Part shown: positions 5,749 to 6,153 of the stretch, one piece after another | How positions within the stretch are numbered: position 1 is the first letter of the stretch | How the letters are laid out: every line of letters starts with the position of its first letter | Notes under the pieces: model-generated | What the model saw: the letters and a program-made list of their open reading frames with translations, nothing else | What the model was told of the DNA's origin: nothing | The model's database searches: none | Assembly (NCBI GenBank): GCA_947573465.1 | Contig: CANPET010000107.1 | Location: forward strand, 1-6,153 | DNA from: an uncultured Eubacterium sp. | GTDB lineage: Bacteria > Bacillota > Clostridia > Lachnospirales > Lachnospiraceae | Reading direction: 5' to 3' | Length of the DNA: 6,153 bases | Position numbers and translations under genes: made by a program

Positions 5749-6153
5749 TACTGCTGCACCTCCTTTGACCTGGTTGCTCTTAACTGAATCAGCGAAATTG
5801 CAGCTACTAAAATAAAGAATATTACAGCTTTTGCCTGAGCCACACCTCTTGCCGCTGTGTTTTGTCCATAAAAGGTACTGTAAATATTTAAAGCAAGCAT
5901 CTCTGTTGTCTTAATAACAGAACCATCTGCCTGTTGATTAAATGGCTGCCCTCCTGTTAATGCCAGATTCTGGTCAAATAACTTAAACCCATTTGTTAAT
6001 GTTAAGAAAAGACAAATTGTGATGGATGGCATAATATTCGGAATCGTAACATGAAATAACGTCTTCCATTTTGATGCTCCGTCAATCTTTGCTGCCTCTG
6101 TCAAATCTTCCGGCACTGCCTGAAGTCCTGCGATGTAAATAATCATCATATAG
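5748..6153 (-). CDS. MalF-type ABC sugar transporter permease, 5' end cut by window
   Basis: This is the C-terminal part of a CUT1-family permease, the partner of the following MalG-type subunit. The reading frame runs to the window edge (a Tyr codon at 6150-6152 precedes the first Met), so the Met at 6149 is internal and the true start lies beyond 6153. The visible 134 residues hold the end of a membrane segment (MMIIYIAGLQ), the EAA loop (EDLTEAAKIDGASKWKT, with TIPNIMP further on), a membrane segment (ITICLFLTLTNGF), the ALTGGQPFN region and a final helix (AKAVIFFILVAAISLIQL) before the basic tail RATRSKEVQQ. This is standard for MalF/UgpA-like subunits, which usually have about 290 residues or more. 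A binding-protein gene may lie just upstream, outside the window. Confidence 0.92.
   Translation of the reverse strand, partial: YMMIIYIAGLQAVPEDLTEAAKIDGASKWKTLFHVTIPNIMPSITICLFLTLTNGFKLFDQNLALTGGQPFNQQADGSVIKTTEMLALNIYSTFYGQNTAARGVAQAKAVIFFILVAAISLIQLRATRSKEVQQ
5757..5766 (-). promoter_or_regulatory. Strong ribosome binding site within the upstream permease gene
   Basis: AAAGGAGGTG on the minus strand is nearly full anti-16S complementarity. It lies in the last codons of the MalF-type gene, nine bases before the MalG-type ATG that overlaps the stop as TAATG. It supports reinitiation or coupled translation and the start at 5748. Confidence 0.7.

Noticed and set aside
6147..6149. The first Met of the MalF-type fragment as a true start
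   Set aside because: The open frame continues to the window edge and this position lies in the membrane segment just before the EAA loop, deep inside the family's usual length.

Overview
The window is AT-rich, close to one third G+C, with strong AGGAGG-type ribosome sites. Its proteins look like those of a low-GC anaerobic Firmicute. A Lachnospiraceae-type gut bacterium (Roseburia, Agathobacter or Butyrivibrio relatives) is my best guess; this is inferred from protein style, not from a marker gene. I see no RNA genes, CRISPR arrays or insertion sequences, and no gene-free stretch longer than 155 bases.

Left part (1-2210). Two genes are transcribed divergently from a short shared promoter region (about 1210-1325). 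The minus-strand gene encodes a single-pass membrane protein built like TcaA/YvbJ: a short cytoplasmic stub, one membrane helix, an NTF2-like domain, a small beta domain and a second NTF2-like domain. The plus-strand gene encodes a sigma-70-like protein. It keeps regions 1.1, 1.2, the core-binding part of region 2 and region 3, but has lost the promoter-melting and -10-reading residues and has no region 4. This is the most unusual item here and is unlikely to be an ordinary sigma factor.

Right part (2216-6153). All genes are on the minus strand and form an alpha-glucan utilisation locus. In transcription order they are: a MalF-type ABC permease (5' end beyond the window), a MalG-type permease whose start overlaps the previous stop by one base, and the 4-alpha-glucanotransferase malQ 18 bases later. 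A terminator-like hairpin follows, and then a LacI/GalR-family regulator with its own likely promoter. The permeases would import maltooligosaccharides, MalQ would disproportionate them in the cytoplasm, and the regulator probably controls the locus in response to a sugar. The substrate-binding protein, if adjacent, would lie beyond 6153; no ATPase is present, and CUT1 importers often share one encoded elsewhere.

The sigma-like gene and the lacI-type gene converge with 5 bases between their stop codons. The last 50 bases of the sigma-like gene are markedly GC-rich (32 of 50) compared with both sides, which may mark an old junction.
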